Assembly (NCBI RefSeq): GCF_030814415.1
Contig: NZ_JAUSVB010000001.1
Span: forward strand, 310,001-374,000
Length of the DNA: 64,000 nt
Source: Cellulomonas humilata
GTDB lineage: Bacteria > Actinomycetota > Actinomycetes > Actinomycetales > Cellulomonadaceae
Direction: 5' to 3'
Positions within the stretch are counted from its first letter, which is position 1. Every line of letters begins with the position of its first letter. Made by a program: the position numbers and the translations under genes. The notes beneath the pieces were generated by a model, which made no database searches, was not told where the DNA came from, and worked only from the letters and a program-made list of their open reading frames with translations. This document shows positions 16,901 through 24,472 of the stretch, one piece after another.

Positions 16901-18638
16901 CACCGTCGGTGGAGACCTCGACGCCTGCCACGCGCCCACCGACGTCGGTCGCCACGCCACTGACGGTCACCGTCGTGCCGTTGGCGATCGCCGCACCGGA
17001 CGCGGGCGAGCTGATGGTGGCCACGGGGCCGGTGGTGTCCGCCGTGGCGATCGCCGCGACGAGGCCGGTCATCAGGGTCCCCGGCTGCGCCTTCATGTCC
17101 GCGAGCAGGTTCACCGTGGCCTGCTGCATGCGCACGTCGGCGGCGGCACCGTCGCCGTCGTGCTCCTGGTCGAGGCCCCACGCCCACTGGATCGATCCGG
17201 CCGAGAACACCAGCGCGCCGCTGGGAGCCCGGTACAGCGTGAGGTGGTGCGTCGTCGTGCCCGCTGCGACCACGTTGCCGAAGTCCTGCAGATACTGCGG
17301 GACCTGGCCGGTGGTCGTCGACAACCGGACGAGGCCCTGTGGCCGCGCCCCGTTGTCGACGTCTTCGTTCGACTCGTAGCCGATGGTGTGCGGCGCGAGC
17401 GCGACCTTCGTCCCCGAGGTGAGGGAGGTCAGCGACGTGTTGCGCCAGAGCCGGTACTTGCCCTCGTCCGAGGAGACGGTCACGGGCAGGTCCGAGAAGT
17501 TCGAGGTGTACATCGTGCCGGTCAGGGCGTTCTCGGGACGACCACCGCCGTTGGCCGGCGACGAGAAGCGCGGGTCGCGCCACGTGCCGGTCCACTCGGG
17601 CGAGCTCGTGTCGACCTTCTGGTTCGACCACGTCTCCTTGTACGACGTGAGCGTCCGGTATGCCGTCGCGGTCCCCGCGATCGAGCTCTCGTAGCGGGTA
17701 CGCCAGTACGCCTCGTTCCCGCTGAAGAACGCGAGGTTCACGCCGGCGTCACGGGCGGCCTCGATGTTCGCCCGCTGCGTGCCCGACCAGTACTCGTCGT
17801 GGCCGACCGACAGGAAGACCTTGTGGTTCTTGATGAGCGCGCCGCGGCGGTCCGAGTCGACGCCGGCCATGTAGCTCACGTCGTACCCGTTGCGCTCCAG
17901 GAAGCGCACCATCGCGTACTCGGAGCTGAAGTAGAAGTCGCGGCCCTGCTCCCAGTTGCGCGTGGCGAACGGCCGGTTGTAGCTGAGCTTGTAGGCGCGC
18001 CCGACGGCGCCGCCCTGGTAGAAGCTCGAGCCGCCGTACGTGTTGTACGCGTGCCACGTCGTGTCGGCGGTCTGGAACACCACGGCGGACGTGCTCGCGT
18101 CGTTGCGCACGACGAACGTGATGTGGCTCGTGTCGTCGGTCACGGGGTCAGTCAGCTTGGCGAGGTAGACCCCGGACACCGCGGTCGCCGGCACGGCCCA
18201 GCTGGCCGAGACCGCCCAGTTCCCGCAGTCGTAGTTGCCGGTGTCGTCGTCGGAGACGCACCCCGGCTGGTTCTGGCGGACGGACGGCGAGGGCACCGAC
18301 GTGATGAACCGTGCGCCGTCGCCGCCGTACCACCCGGTCCGGTAGATGTCGATGTCGTAGTTCACCGCGGTGGTCTTGATCTTGAACTGGACGGTGCTGC
18401 CCACGTTCACCGAGATGTCGGTGGCGAACCCCTGGATCCCCTCGTCGCCGGCCCCGTCGATGTCCCACACGTCAGGGTCGGTGCCGGCCTTCGAGTTCTC
18501 GCAGACGACGGGGTTGCCCCCGGCGACGCACGGATCGGCAGCAGTACCGGGAGTCGCGGCGACGATCACCAGGGAGGCTCCGGTGGCGAGCGCGGCGATG
18601 AGCCCGACGAGACGACGGGGAACGAGACGGGGACTCAT
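13932..18638 (-). CDS. Giant secreted protein: DMFase-like domain plus four DUF4082 and Ig-like repeats
   Basis: The 1568-residue protein has a Sec signal peptide (RLVPRRLVGLIAALATG... cut near TAA-DP, about residue 35). Residues ~40-480 resemble the C-terminal part of the N,N-dimethylformamidase large subunit (LSVGHDEYWSGTQR, FFSGNEAYWRTRYE, PENALTGTMY). An Ig-like domain follows (~490-590). Four DUF4082 units then alternate with three Big_5-like domains. Each DUF4082 has a TGVRFYKG-type motif (TAIRFYKG in the last), NTGTH and GWQT. Signal peptide and domains suggest an extracellular or wall-associated glycan- or amide-acting protein. No sortase motif is seen. The ATG has GGAG 6 nt upstream. 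The function of DUF4082 is not known to me. Confidence 0.88.
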   Translation of the reverse strand: MSPRLVPRRLVGLIAALATGASLVIVAATPGTAADPCVAGGNPVVCENSKAGTDPDVWDIDGAGDEGIQGFATDISVNVGSTVQFKIKTTAVNYDIDIYRTGWYGGDGARFITSVPSPSVRQNQPGCVSDDDTGNYDCGNWAVSASWAVPATAVSGVYLAKLTDPVTDDTSHITFVVRNDASTSAVVFQTADTTWHAYNTYGGSSFYQGGAVGRAYKLSYNRPFATRNWEQGRDFYFSSEYAMVRFLERNGYDVSYMAGVDSDRRGALIKNHKVFLSVGHDEYWSGTQRANIEAARDAGVNLAFFSGNEAYWRTRYESSIAGTATAYRTLTSYKETWSNQKVDTSSPEWTGTWRDPRFSSPANGGGRPENALTGTMYTSNFSDLPVTVSSDEGKYRLWRNTSLTSLTSGTKVALAPHTIGYESNEDVDNGARPQGLVRLSTTTGQVPQYLQDFGNVVAAGTTTHHLTLYRAPSGALVFSAGSIQWAWGLDQEHDGDGAAADVRMQQATVNLLADMKAQPGTLMTGLVAAIATADTTGPVATISSPASGAAIANGTTVTVSGVATDVGGRVAGVEVSTDGASWHPAVGTTAWSYTYVQSGLGSAPVRVRAVDDSANIGAIATRSFTVACPCSIYGSTVPKIPAANDPGAVELGLKFSSTSDGFVTGVRFYKGSGNTGTHVGSLWSSTGARLSTATFQNESAAGWQTATLSPAVQVTAGTTYVVSYTAPAGNYALQDDAFWYRGVSAPPLQVAGGFGASGAGTFGAPGTFPAESFRSTQYYVDVVFSSVDTTPLTISGQSPIGGSTSVPVGSPVSVVLSKAVTAGSVAMTLTTQGGAAVAGTTSYDATTQRATFTASAALTPSTAYTASISASANGSGISGPATWSFTTAAPPQVPGARTVSFYDDSAVPATLQDPDTDAVTLGTRFASSVDGTVTGVRFYKGPNNTGTHVGQLWAVGGTQPLAQATFGTESTSGWQTVSFATPVRITKDTEYIVAYRAPVGRYSSTAGAFSGTGLQRAPLRTESLSGAYTYSTGYPGSTSSTSYLVDVVFTQDATALAVSAQSPAPADPGASTTAPVTVTFNAPLAAGATLGLTTGGATVAGTATRSPDGRTLVYTPAAALARSTTYTATASGLVSTDGSTLAAVVWSFTTAGSDNCPCTLFSGLTPASASVNDSSAVELGASFSPTAWGLVTGVRFYKGPGNTGTHTGSLWSSSGELLRTVTFTGESASGWQTAMFSSPYQVAPGTSYVISYHAPLGHYSATSNDFTVNRTVGPLATPAVGNGRYRYGAGGVAPTDTWQQTNYFVDVVFSTATPDLPTVSAQAPPAGAAGVSTSATVAATLSVAPASGTPSLALLGPFGSIAGASAYDPATRRVTFTPDSALPAGSSISVTTSLSGTPLLGGAWTFTTAAATGASVSLWTDAEVPTVAAWNDPDPVMVGTRFTASVPGAVTAIRFYKGATNTGTHTVSLWDASGTKVAEALSTAESASGWQTVPLAEPAVLVPGQVYTAANHSTTGRYAVTSNGLAAVRTVGPLSTIATGGAYVYGTTFPASSTPTFFGVDLVFAPAG

Positions 18639-18898
18639 GGGGCGCTCCGGGTGATGGGGTCCAGCTCCAGCTGCGGCAGTCCCGTGGGGCTGCTCTCGCC
18701 GAGTACTGAGCCGGGGGGACGGCTCCTGATAACGGACGATAAAGGACATCTCGGGCGCGATCGGTGCAAAGACACAGATATCACCCGTCGTGACAGCGAC
18801 AATCCCCCGGATGACGTACAGGGCGTCGCCCCCGCGGCAGACCCGCGGCACAATCGGGCTCGACCCGCGTCAGCGCGCCCGACCCCGAGGAGAACACC
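18639..18898. promoter_or_regulatory. Divergent promoter region between the DUF4082 gene and the WlbB-like gene
   Basis: This 260-bp gene-free stretch serves two divergent genes. It is locally AT-richer at 18725-18780, where ATAACGGACGATAAAGGACAT and AGATATCACCC-type sequences lie. No clear -35/-10 pair or stable hairpin could be fixed. Confidence 0.4.
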
Positions 18899-19501
18899 GT
18901 GCCCGACCGCACCCCGACCGTCGCCGCCACGGCCGACGTCGACCCCCGCGCGACCATCGGCGCCGGCACGCGGGTCTGGCACCTCGCCCAGGTGCGCGAG
19001 GACGCCCGCGTGGGTGAGGACTGCATCGTCGGGCGCGGCGCCTACATCGGCCCCGGGGTGGTCGTCGGGGACCGGTGCAAGATCCAGAACCACGCGCTGG
19101 TGTACGAGCCGGCGGTGCTCGAGGACGGCGCCTTCGTCGGCCCGGCCGTGGTGTTCACGAACGACTACTACCCGCGGGCGGTCAACCCGGACGGCAGCCT
19201 CAAGTCCGCCGACGACTGGCACGCGGTCGGCGTGACGGTCCGCACCGGGGCGTCGATCGGGGCGCGGTCGGTGTGCGTCGCCCCCGTGACCATCGGCCGG
19301 TGGGCGCTCGTCGCGGCCGGCTCCGTGGTGACCAAGGACGTCCCCGACTTCGCGCTCGTCGCGGGCGTGCCCGCCCGGCGCATCCGCTGGGTCGGCCGGG
19401 CAGGCGCCCCGCTCGAGCCCGACGGCGACGAACGATGGGTGTGCCCGACGACTGGTGAGCGGTACGAGGAGCACGGCGGCGAGCTCCGGCTCGCTCAGTA
19501 G
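18899..19501 (+). CDS. Hexapeptide N-acetyltransferase (WlbB/WbpD-like)
   Basis: The 200-residue protein is a left-handed beta-helix enzyme: TADVDPRATIGAGTRVWH, GRGAYIGPGVVVGDRCKIQN, VFTNDYYPRAVNPDG and GSVVTKDVPDFALVAGVPAR. The NDYYPRA loop and the HLAQVRE segment are those of the WlbB/WbpD group, which acetylates the 3-amino group of UDP-2-acetamido-3-amino-glucuronate. The GTG start has GAGGAG 7 nt upstream. It would complete the pathway started by the oxidoreductase (12690-13745) and the aminotransferase (8738-9841), although it is transcribed from the other strand and separated by the DUF4082 gene. It overlaps the convergent WbaP gene by 7 bp. Confidence 0.9.
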   Translation: MPDRTPTVAATADVDPRATIGAGTRVWHLAQVREDARVGEDCIVGRGAYIGPGVVVGDRCKIQNHALVYEPAVLEDGAFVGPAVVFTNDYYPRAVNPDGSLKSADDWHAVGVTVRTGASIGARSVCVAPVTIGRWALVAAGSVVTKDVPDFALVAGVPARRIRWVGRAGAPLEPDGDERWVCPTTGERYEEHGGELRLAQ

Positions 19502-21006
19502 GCTCCCGAGCCGCCGAACACGGCGCGGCCCGTCTTCCACAGGATCATCAGGTCCATCGCGACGGACCAGTTGTCGACGTAGCGCAGGTCCAGCCGGATC
19601 GACTCGTCCCACGACAGGTCGGCGCGGCCACTGACCTGCCACAGGCCGGTCAGGCCCGGCCGCACCCGCAGCCGGCGGTAGACGGCGTCGTGGTACTCGT
19701 CGACCTCCTGCGGCAGCGGCGGGCGCGGTCCGACGAGCGACATGTCCCCGCGCACGACGTTCCAGAGCTGCGGGAGCTCGTCGACGGAGTACCGGCGCAG
19801 CAGACGACCGACCGAGGTGATGCGGGGGTCGTCGTGCATCTTGAACATGAGCCCGTCGCGGTCGCTGTCGCCCAGGAGGGCGGCGCGACGCTCCTCGGCG
19901 TCCGTGTACATGCTGCGCAGCTTCCACATCGTGAACTCGCGCCCGTCGACGCCGATGCGGCGCTGGTGGAAGAACGCCGGACCGCGGCTCGTCACGCGGA
20001 CCGCGATCGCCGCCGCGAGGATCACCGGGGAGACCGCGAGCAGGATGGCCGCCCCGAGGGTGCGGTCGAGGGTCGACTTGGCGAGCAGGCGGCGGCGCGG
20101 GGACGTCGTCTCCACCTCGAGCAGCGACAGCCCTGCCGTCGGTCGCAGGTGCACGCGCGGACCGAGCACCTCGACCAGCCCGGGGGCGACGACGAGGTCG
20201 ACCCCGGCCCGTCCCAGCGCCCACGACAACCGGCGCAGCGCGTCGCCCGACAGCTCGCTGCCCGACACGATGACGACGTCGGCCTGGTGGTCGTAGGCGA
20301 CCTGCGGGATGTCGGCGAGCGCACCGAGGGTGGGCACACCGTCCTGGGGGGGCTGGTCCGTGATCGCGGGGAGGCAGACACCGATGACCTGGTACCCGTG
20401 GTAGGTGGCCGAGCGGAGGTCGTGGATCAGGTGGTGGACCGACGTGGCGTCGCCGACGACGAGCGTGCGCGACATCGCGACCCCGCGGCTGCGGCGGCCG
20501 TGCAGCGACCGGCGCAGAAGGTGCCGTCCGATCGCCGCGCCGACCGTCAGGAGGACGACGGTTCCCGCGACGTGCACCCGGGGCAGCGGCACGGCGAACG
20601 CGACGCTGCCGAGCGCCACCACCGCGGCAGACCCGACGCCGGCCCGGAGCACCGCCTGGAACTCGACCGGCCCGTCACCGAGGGACTTGCGGTCGTAGCC
20701 GTGACCGGCCGCGACGGTCAAGAGGAACACGAGGCCGGCGACGGCGGACCACCAGGCCGCGGCGGCGTCGAACAACGCGGCCACCGCGATGACCAAGGCG
20801 ACGATGCAGGCATCCACGGCAAGGGCCTGACGCACGTAGTGGCCGGCGACCGAGCCCCAGTGCGTCGCGTCGTACGACGCCAGCGCCTCCCGGGGGTGGG
20901 TCACGAACGGCTCCGTCGATGCCCACGAGCGCCGGGGCCCGGTTGCTGCCCTGCGCCGGTCGAGGAGAACATCCATGTTCTCCGCCGGATCCTCGAGGAT
21001 CGTCAT
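19495..21006 (-). CDS. Undecaprenyl-phosphate sugar phosphotransferase (WbaP-like initiating transferase)
   Basis: The 503-residue protein has four to five N-terminal membrane segments (about 65-170), a central CoA/NAD-binding-like domain (TLVVGDATSVHHL) and a C-terminal bacterial sugar transferase domain. That domain has a membrane-reentrant helix, then KLRSMYTDAEERR, RRYSVDELPQLWNVVRGDM, SLVGPRPPLP and RPGLTGLWQVSGR. It transfers sugar-1-phosphate to undecaprenyl phosphate, starting each repeat unit. ATG 21006 lacks a strong ribosome site; ATG 20976 with GGCGGAG upstream is an alternative that drops 10 residues. Confidence 0.93.
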   Translation of the reverse strand: MTILEDPAENMDVLLDRRRAATGPRRSWASTEPFVTHPREALASYDATHWGSVAGHYVRQALAVDACIVALVIAVAALFDAAAAWWSAVAGLVFLLTVAAGHGYDRKSLGDGPVEFQAVLRAGVGSAAVVALGSVAFAVPLPRVHVAGTVVLLTVGAAIGRHLLRRSLHGRRSRGVAMSRTLVVGDATSVHHLIHDLRSATYHGYQVIGVCLPAITDQPPQDGVPTLGALADIPQVAYDHQADVVIVSGSELSGDALRRLSWALGRAGVDLVVAPGLVEVLGPRVHLRPTAGLSLLEVETTSPRRRLLAKSTLDRTLGAAILLAVSPVILAAAIAVRVTSRGPAFFHQRRIGVDGREFTMWKLRSMYTDAEERRAALLGDSDRDGLMFKMHDDPRITSVGRLLRRYSVDELPQLWNVVRGDMSLVGPRPPLPQEVDEYHDAVYRRLRVRPGLTGLWQVSGRADLSWDESIRLDLRYVDNWSVAMDLMILWKTGRAVFGGSGAY

Positions 21007-21088
21007 TTTGCTTACCGTCCGCCCCAGATCTGATCATCCGTCCGGGTTGGAGGCTATGCGTGTGCAATGAGTGGAGATAGACCCTTTT

Positions 21089-21102
21089 GTCCGTTTTCAC
21101 CC
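21089..21102 (-). promoter_or_regulatory. GTCCG-TTTTCACCC element before the WbaP gene
   Basis: GTCCG followed by TTTTCACCC lies about 85 bp upstream of the WbaP start. It matches the element at 13811-13825 before the sugar operon, where CGGACA precedes TTTTCACCC. A second TTCACCC copy begins at 21107. A shared regulator site is inferred from this similarity only. Confidence 0.35.
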
Positions 21103-21133
21103 ATACTTCACCCGCTTGGGAGGCTTTGTGCCA

Positions 21134-21754
21134 TCAGGCCTTCGTGTGGAACTTCAGCTGCGCGGCCTCGAGTCCCTGGGTGACGACGAGCTCCACGGCG
21201 TCCGCGGCCGCGTCCACGAGCCACGGCAGATCCTTGAGCTCCGCCTTCGCGAAGTCACGCAGCACGTAGTCCGCCGGGTCCATCCGACCGGGCGGTCGCC
21301 CGACTCCCACGCGCACCCGGACGTACTCCTTGGTGCCCAGGGCCTTGGTGGTGTCCCGCAGACCGTTGTGGCCGCCCTCGCCACCACCCCGCTTCAGCCG
21401 GACGTCCGCAAACGGGATGTCGAGCTCGTCGTGCACCAGCACCGTCCGCTCCGCCGGCACGTCGTAGTACTTGGCCAGCGCCGCCACCGGACCGCCCGAG
21501 ACGTTCATGTACGTCGTCGGCTTCGCCAGCACCACCCGAGGGCCCGGGACGCCCCCGGGGAGCACCCCGAGGCGCGCCTCGGCGACCGCCGCCTGCGGTC
21601 GGCGCGAGAGCAGCCCCGACGAGCGCGCCCCGAACGTCGACCCCGTCCGGCGCGCCAGCTCGTCCAGCACCATCTGGCCGACGTTGTGCCGGTTGCCCGC
21701 GTACTGCGGGCCCGGGTTGCCGAGGCCGACGACCAGCCAGGGTCCGTCGCTCAT
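21134..21754 (-). CDS. pth: Peptidyl-tRNA hydrolase
   Basis: The 206-residue protein carries the family motifs in order: [21 protein letters not shown] split over residues 8-28 with the catalytic His in [24 protein letters not shown], and [13 protein letters not shown]. It frees tRNA from peptidyl-tRNAs that drop off ribosomes. The ATG follows a very strong AGGAGGAG. The gene lies downstream of the L25 gene, the usual actinobacterial order, but a hairpin at 21790-21828 separates them. Confidence 0.97.
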   Translation of the reverse strand: MSDGPWLVVGLGNPGPQYAGNRHNVGQMVLDELARRTGSTFGARSSGLLSRRPQAAVAEARLGVLPGGVPGPRVVLAKPTTYMNVSGGPVAALAKYYDVPAERTVLVHDELDIPFADVRLKRGGGEGGHNGLRDTTKALGTKEYVRVRVGVGRPPGRMDPADYVLRDFAKAELKDLPWLVDAAADAVELVVTQGLEAAQLKFHTKA

Positions 21755-21789
21755 CGGGGGTCTCCTCCTGCGGGGTACGTGCGGGGACG

Positions 21790-21828
21790 ACGACGCCCGG
21801 CACCGTCAGGAACGGTACCGGGCGTCGT
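21790..21828 (-). terminator. Hairpin between the L25 gene and pth
   Basis: A 17-bp stem with one mismatch (21790-21806 with 21812-21828) and a 5-nt loop lies between the L25 stop and the pth start. It can end L25 transcripts or attenuate read-through into pth. Confidence 0.65.
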
Positions 21829-21935
21829 GGGGGGTGGAGCTGAGGCTCAGGCCTCGGGCCTGTGGTCGGCCCGAGCCTGTGCTCCGCTCAGGGCGAGTGC
21901 CGCTCCGCGACCCTCACCCCGAGCTGCGCTCCGGC

Positions 21936-22559
21936 TCAGGCCTCGGCTGCAGCGGCGGACGCGGCCGACTGCGAGGCAGCCAGGTCCGCGGCGGCGGCGT
22001 CGGCCGCGACGTCCTCGGCGGAGGCGTGCGGGACCGTCACGGAGACGACCGTGATCTCGGGGTCCGTGAGCAGGACCGAGCCCTTGGGGAGCGTGATCTC
22101 GCCGGCGCTGACGGACGAGCCGCCCACGAGGCCCTCGATGGAGACCTCGACCTCGGTCGGCAGGTGCGTCGCCTCGGCCTCGAGGGACAGCGTCTGCGTC
22201 TCGACGACGTGGATGGTGCCGGGCGCGGACTCGCCGACGACCGTGACGGGGACGTCGACGGAGACCTTCTCGCCCTTGGTGACGATGAGCAGGTCGACGT
22301 GCTCGATGGTGTTCTTCACGACGTCGCGCTGGACGTCCTTCGTGATCGCCAGCGTGGTCTTGCCGTCGAGCTCGATGGCGAACAGGGCGTTGGCCTGCTT
22401 CACCGCGAGCATCGTCGCGTGGCCCGGCAGGGCGACGTGCAGCGGGTCCGAGCCGTGCCCGTAGAGGACGGCAGGGATCTGGTCGGCGCGGCGCAGACGG
22501 CGTGCGGCACCCTTGCCGAACTCCGTGCGGGTGGTGGCGGCAAGCTTGACCTCGGACAC
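21936..22559 (-). CDS. rplY: 50S ribosomal protein L25/general stress protein Ctc
   Basis: The 207-residue protein begins VSEVKLAATTRTEFGKGAAR. It has the L25 5S-rRNA-binding domain to about residue 95 (AVLYGHGSDPLHVALPG, FAIELDG, VKNTIEHVDLL) and a TL5/CTC C-terminal beta domain, then an Ala-rich tail of about 30 residues. GTG at 22559 was chosen because GGGGAG lies 5 nt upstream and it gives the conserved N-terminus. It follows glmU, prs and a SIMPL gene on the same strand. Confidence 0.96.
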   Translation of the reverse strand: MSEVKLAATTRTEFGKGAARRLRRADQIPAVLYGHGSDPLHVALPGHATMLAVKQANALFAIELDGKTTLAITKDVQRDVVKNTIEHVDLLIVTKGEKVSVDVPVTVVGESAPGTIHVVETQTLSLEAEATHLPTEVEVSIEGLVGGSSVSAGEITLPKGSVLLTDPEITVVSVTVPHASAEDVAADAAAADLAASQSAASAAAAEA

Positions 22560-22784
22560 GTGTACTCCCCAGTGCTGACGTCGGCGCAGTGTCGCCGACG
22601 TGGCGGTGTGATGGCGTGGCGTGCGCGGCGGACGCCGGCGACGCGGATCTGAACAGGTGTGGTGGCCTCGACGCGGGACGCAGGACGGGCACGCGGAGGC
22701 GCTCGCCCAGTCGATCACGGAGCGCAGGTGGTCGTGGAACTTCGTCGACCGTCCTTCGTCCCTCGCCGAGGCAACCTGGAGAGC

Positions 22785-23483
22785 CTACCCGAGCGAACGA
22801 GCGGATCCCAACCCGTCGCCGTGATCTGCACCGTCTCCCCACGCCCAGCGCACGGTGACCTCGGCGGACACGGTCTGCTGACCGGCCTCGACCGGGACGG
22901 ACATGGCCTTCGCCACACCCATCACGCGGCCCATCCGCAGCGGCGCGGCGTCGGCGCCGCCCTCGGTCACCCACTGGACCTCGCCCAGCCGGCGACCGGA
23001 CAACGTGGCCCACTGCGTGGCGCGTGCGACGGCGTCCGCCCACGCGGCCTCCCGTGCTCGTGCGCGCGGCTCGGTGGGGTCGCTGATCTCCAGCCGGATG
23101 CCGTCCATCCGGGCCGGCTCGCCGCCGGCGACCACCGCGGCCCCGACGACGTCCCCCGCCACCGCGACGTCGTGCAGCGTCACCTGCAGCCCGAGCCGGG
23201 CCACGACGCGCGACGAGCCGGTCGCGGAGCCGTCGGTCCACGTGCTCGACTGCGTGGTCCGCATCGAGAGGTCGTCGACGCCGGCGTCGCGCAGGACCGC
23301 GCGCATCCGGTCGATGCACAGCCCGGCCTCGGCCAGGGCACGCTCGGCGTCCGCGCCCCGCGCCTCGGCGCCGAGGTCGGCGATCGCCGTGTCCGGCACC
23401 GCCTCCGCCTCACCGGAGCCGGTGACCGTCACGCCCCCACGGGGCCCGCGCCGACGCGCACCCTCGTCGTCGCGGCCGTCCAT
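22785..23483 (-). CDS. SIMPL-domain (DUF541) protein
   Basis: The 232-residue protein shows the SIMPL pattern: GVTVTGSGEAEAVPDTAIADLGAE at residues 17-40, MRTTQSSTW and VVARLGLQVTLHD in the middle, and a C-terminal AREAAWADAVARATQWA helix followed by an AEVTVRWAW strand. No signal peptide is seen, although many relatives are periplasmic. The molecular role is not settled in the family. It sits 5 bp after prs and before rplY, a place where these two genes are usually adjacent in actinobacteria. Confidence 0.85.
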   Translation of the reverse strand: MDGRDDEGARRRGPRGGVTVTGSGEAEAVPDTAIADLGAEARGADAERALAEAGLCIDRMRAVLRDAGVDDLSMRTTQSSTWTDGSATGSSRVVARLGLQVTLHDVAVAGDVVGAAVVAGGEPARMDGIRLEISDPTEPRARAREAAWADAVARATQWATLSGRRLGEVQWVTEGGADAAPLRMGRVMGVAKAMSVPVEAGQQTVSAEVTVRWAWGDGADHGDGLGSARSLG

Positions 23484-23488
23484 AGGTC

Positions 23489-24472
23489 TCAGGCCTGGCC
23501 GTCGAAGAGGGACGTCACCGAGCCGTCGTCGAACACCTCGCGGATGGCGCGCGCGATGAGCGGCGCGATCGAGAGCACGGTGAGCTGCGGGAAGCGACGG
23601 TCCTCGGCGATGGGCAGGGTGTCCGTGATGACGACCTCGCGGGCGCCGCAGTTCTGCAGGCGGTCCACCGCGGGGTCGGACAGGACGCCGTGCGTCGCGG
23701 CGACGATGACGTCCTTGGCGCCGGCCTCCAGCAGGACGCGCACGGCGCCGGCGATGGTGCCGGCGGTGTCGATGAGGTCGTCGACGAGCACGCAGCTGCG
23801 GCCCTCGACGTCACCGACGACGCGGTTGGCGACCGTCTTGTTGGGGCTGCGGATGTCCCGCGTCTTGTGCACGAACGCCAGCGGCCCGCCGCCCAGCTTG
23901 GCGGCCCACTGCTCGGCGACGCGGATGCGGCCGGCGTCGGGCGAGACGACCGTGACGTTCGAGGTGTCGACGCGGCTGCGCACGTACTCGGTGAGGATGG
24001 GCATGGCCCAGAGGTGGTCGACGGGTCCGTCGAAGAAGCCCTGGATCTGCGCGGCGTGCAGGTCGACGCTCATCAGACGGTCGGCGCCGGCCGTCTTGAA
24101 CAGGTCGGCCATGAGGCGCGCGGAGATCGGCTCACGCCCGCGGTGCTTCTTGTCCTGGCGGGCGTACCCGTAGAACGGTGCGACGACGGTGATCGTCTTG
24201 GCGGAGGCGCGCTTGAGGGCGTCGACCATGAGCAGCTGCTCCATGATCCACGTGTTGATCGGCGACGAGTGCGACTGCAGCACGAACGTGTCGGCGCCAC
24301 GGACGGACTCCCCGAATCGGGTGTAGATCTCCCCGTTGGCGAACTCGTAGGTGGTGGTCGGCAGCAGGTCGATAGCCAGATGGCTGGCGACGCTGGTCGC
24401 CAGGTCGGGGTGCGCCCGGCCCGTCAGGAGCACGAGACGCTTCTCGCCGTCCGAGGAGATGATCCCGGTCAT
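23489..24472 (-). CDS. prs: Ribose-phosphate pyrophosphokinase
   Basis: The 327-residue enzyme makes PRPP from ribose-5-phosphate and ATP. Motifs: [26 protein letters not shown], the flexible loop [17 protein letters not shown], the metal/ribose site [32 protein letters not shown] and the PRPP loop [13 protein letters not shown]. The ATG overlaps the glmU stop (ATGA), so the two are coupled. Length is normal. Confidence 0.98.
   Translation of the reverse strand: MTGIISSDGEKRLVLLTGRAHPDLATSVASHLAIDLLPTTTYEFANGEIYTRFGESVRGADTFVLQSHSSPINTWIMEQLLMVDALKRASAKTITVVAPFYGYARQDKKHRGREPISARLMADLFKTAGADRLMSVDLHAAQIQGFFDGPVDHLWAMPILTEYVRSRVDTSNVTVVSPDAGRIRVAEQWAAKLGGGPLAFVHKTRDIRSPNKTVANRVVGDVEGRSCVLVDDLIDTAGTIAGAVRVLLEAGAKDVIVAATHGVLSDPAVDRLQNCGAREVVITDTLPIAEDRRFPQLTVLSIAPLIARAIREVFDDGSVTSLFDGQA

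Noticed and set aside
14992..17631. A long open frame of about 880 codons on the minus strand inside the DUF4082 gene
   Set aside because: It is a +1/-1 shadow of the real gene, with Arg/Gly/His-rich composition and no domain; the true frame has a signal peptide and repeats.
16605..19235. A long plus-strand open frame opposite the DUF4082 gene
   Set aside because: Antisense shadow caused by high GC; it also crosses the divergent promoter and the start of the WlbB-like gene.
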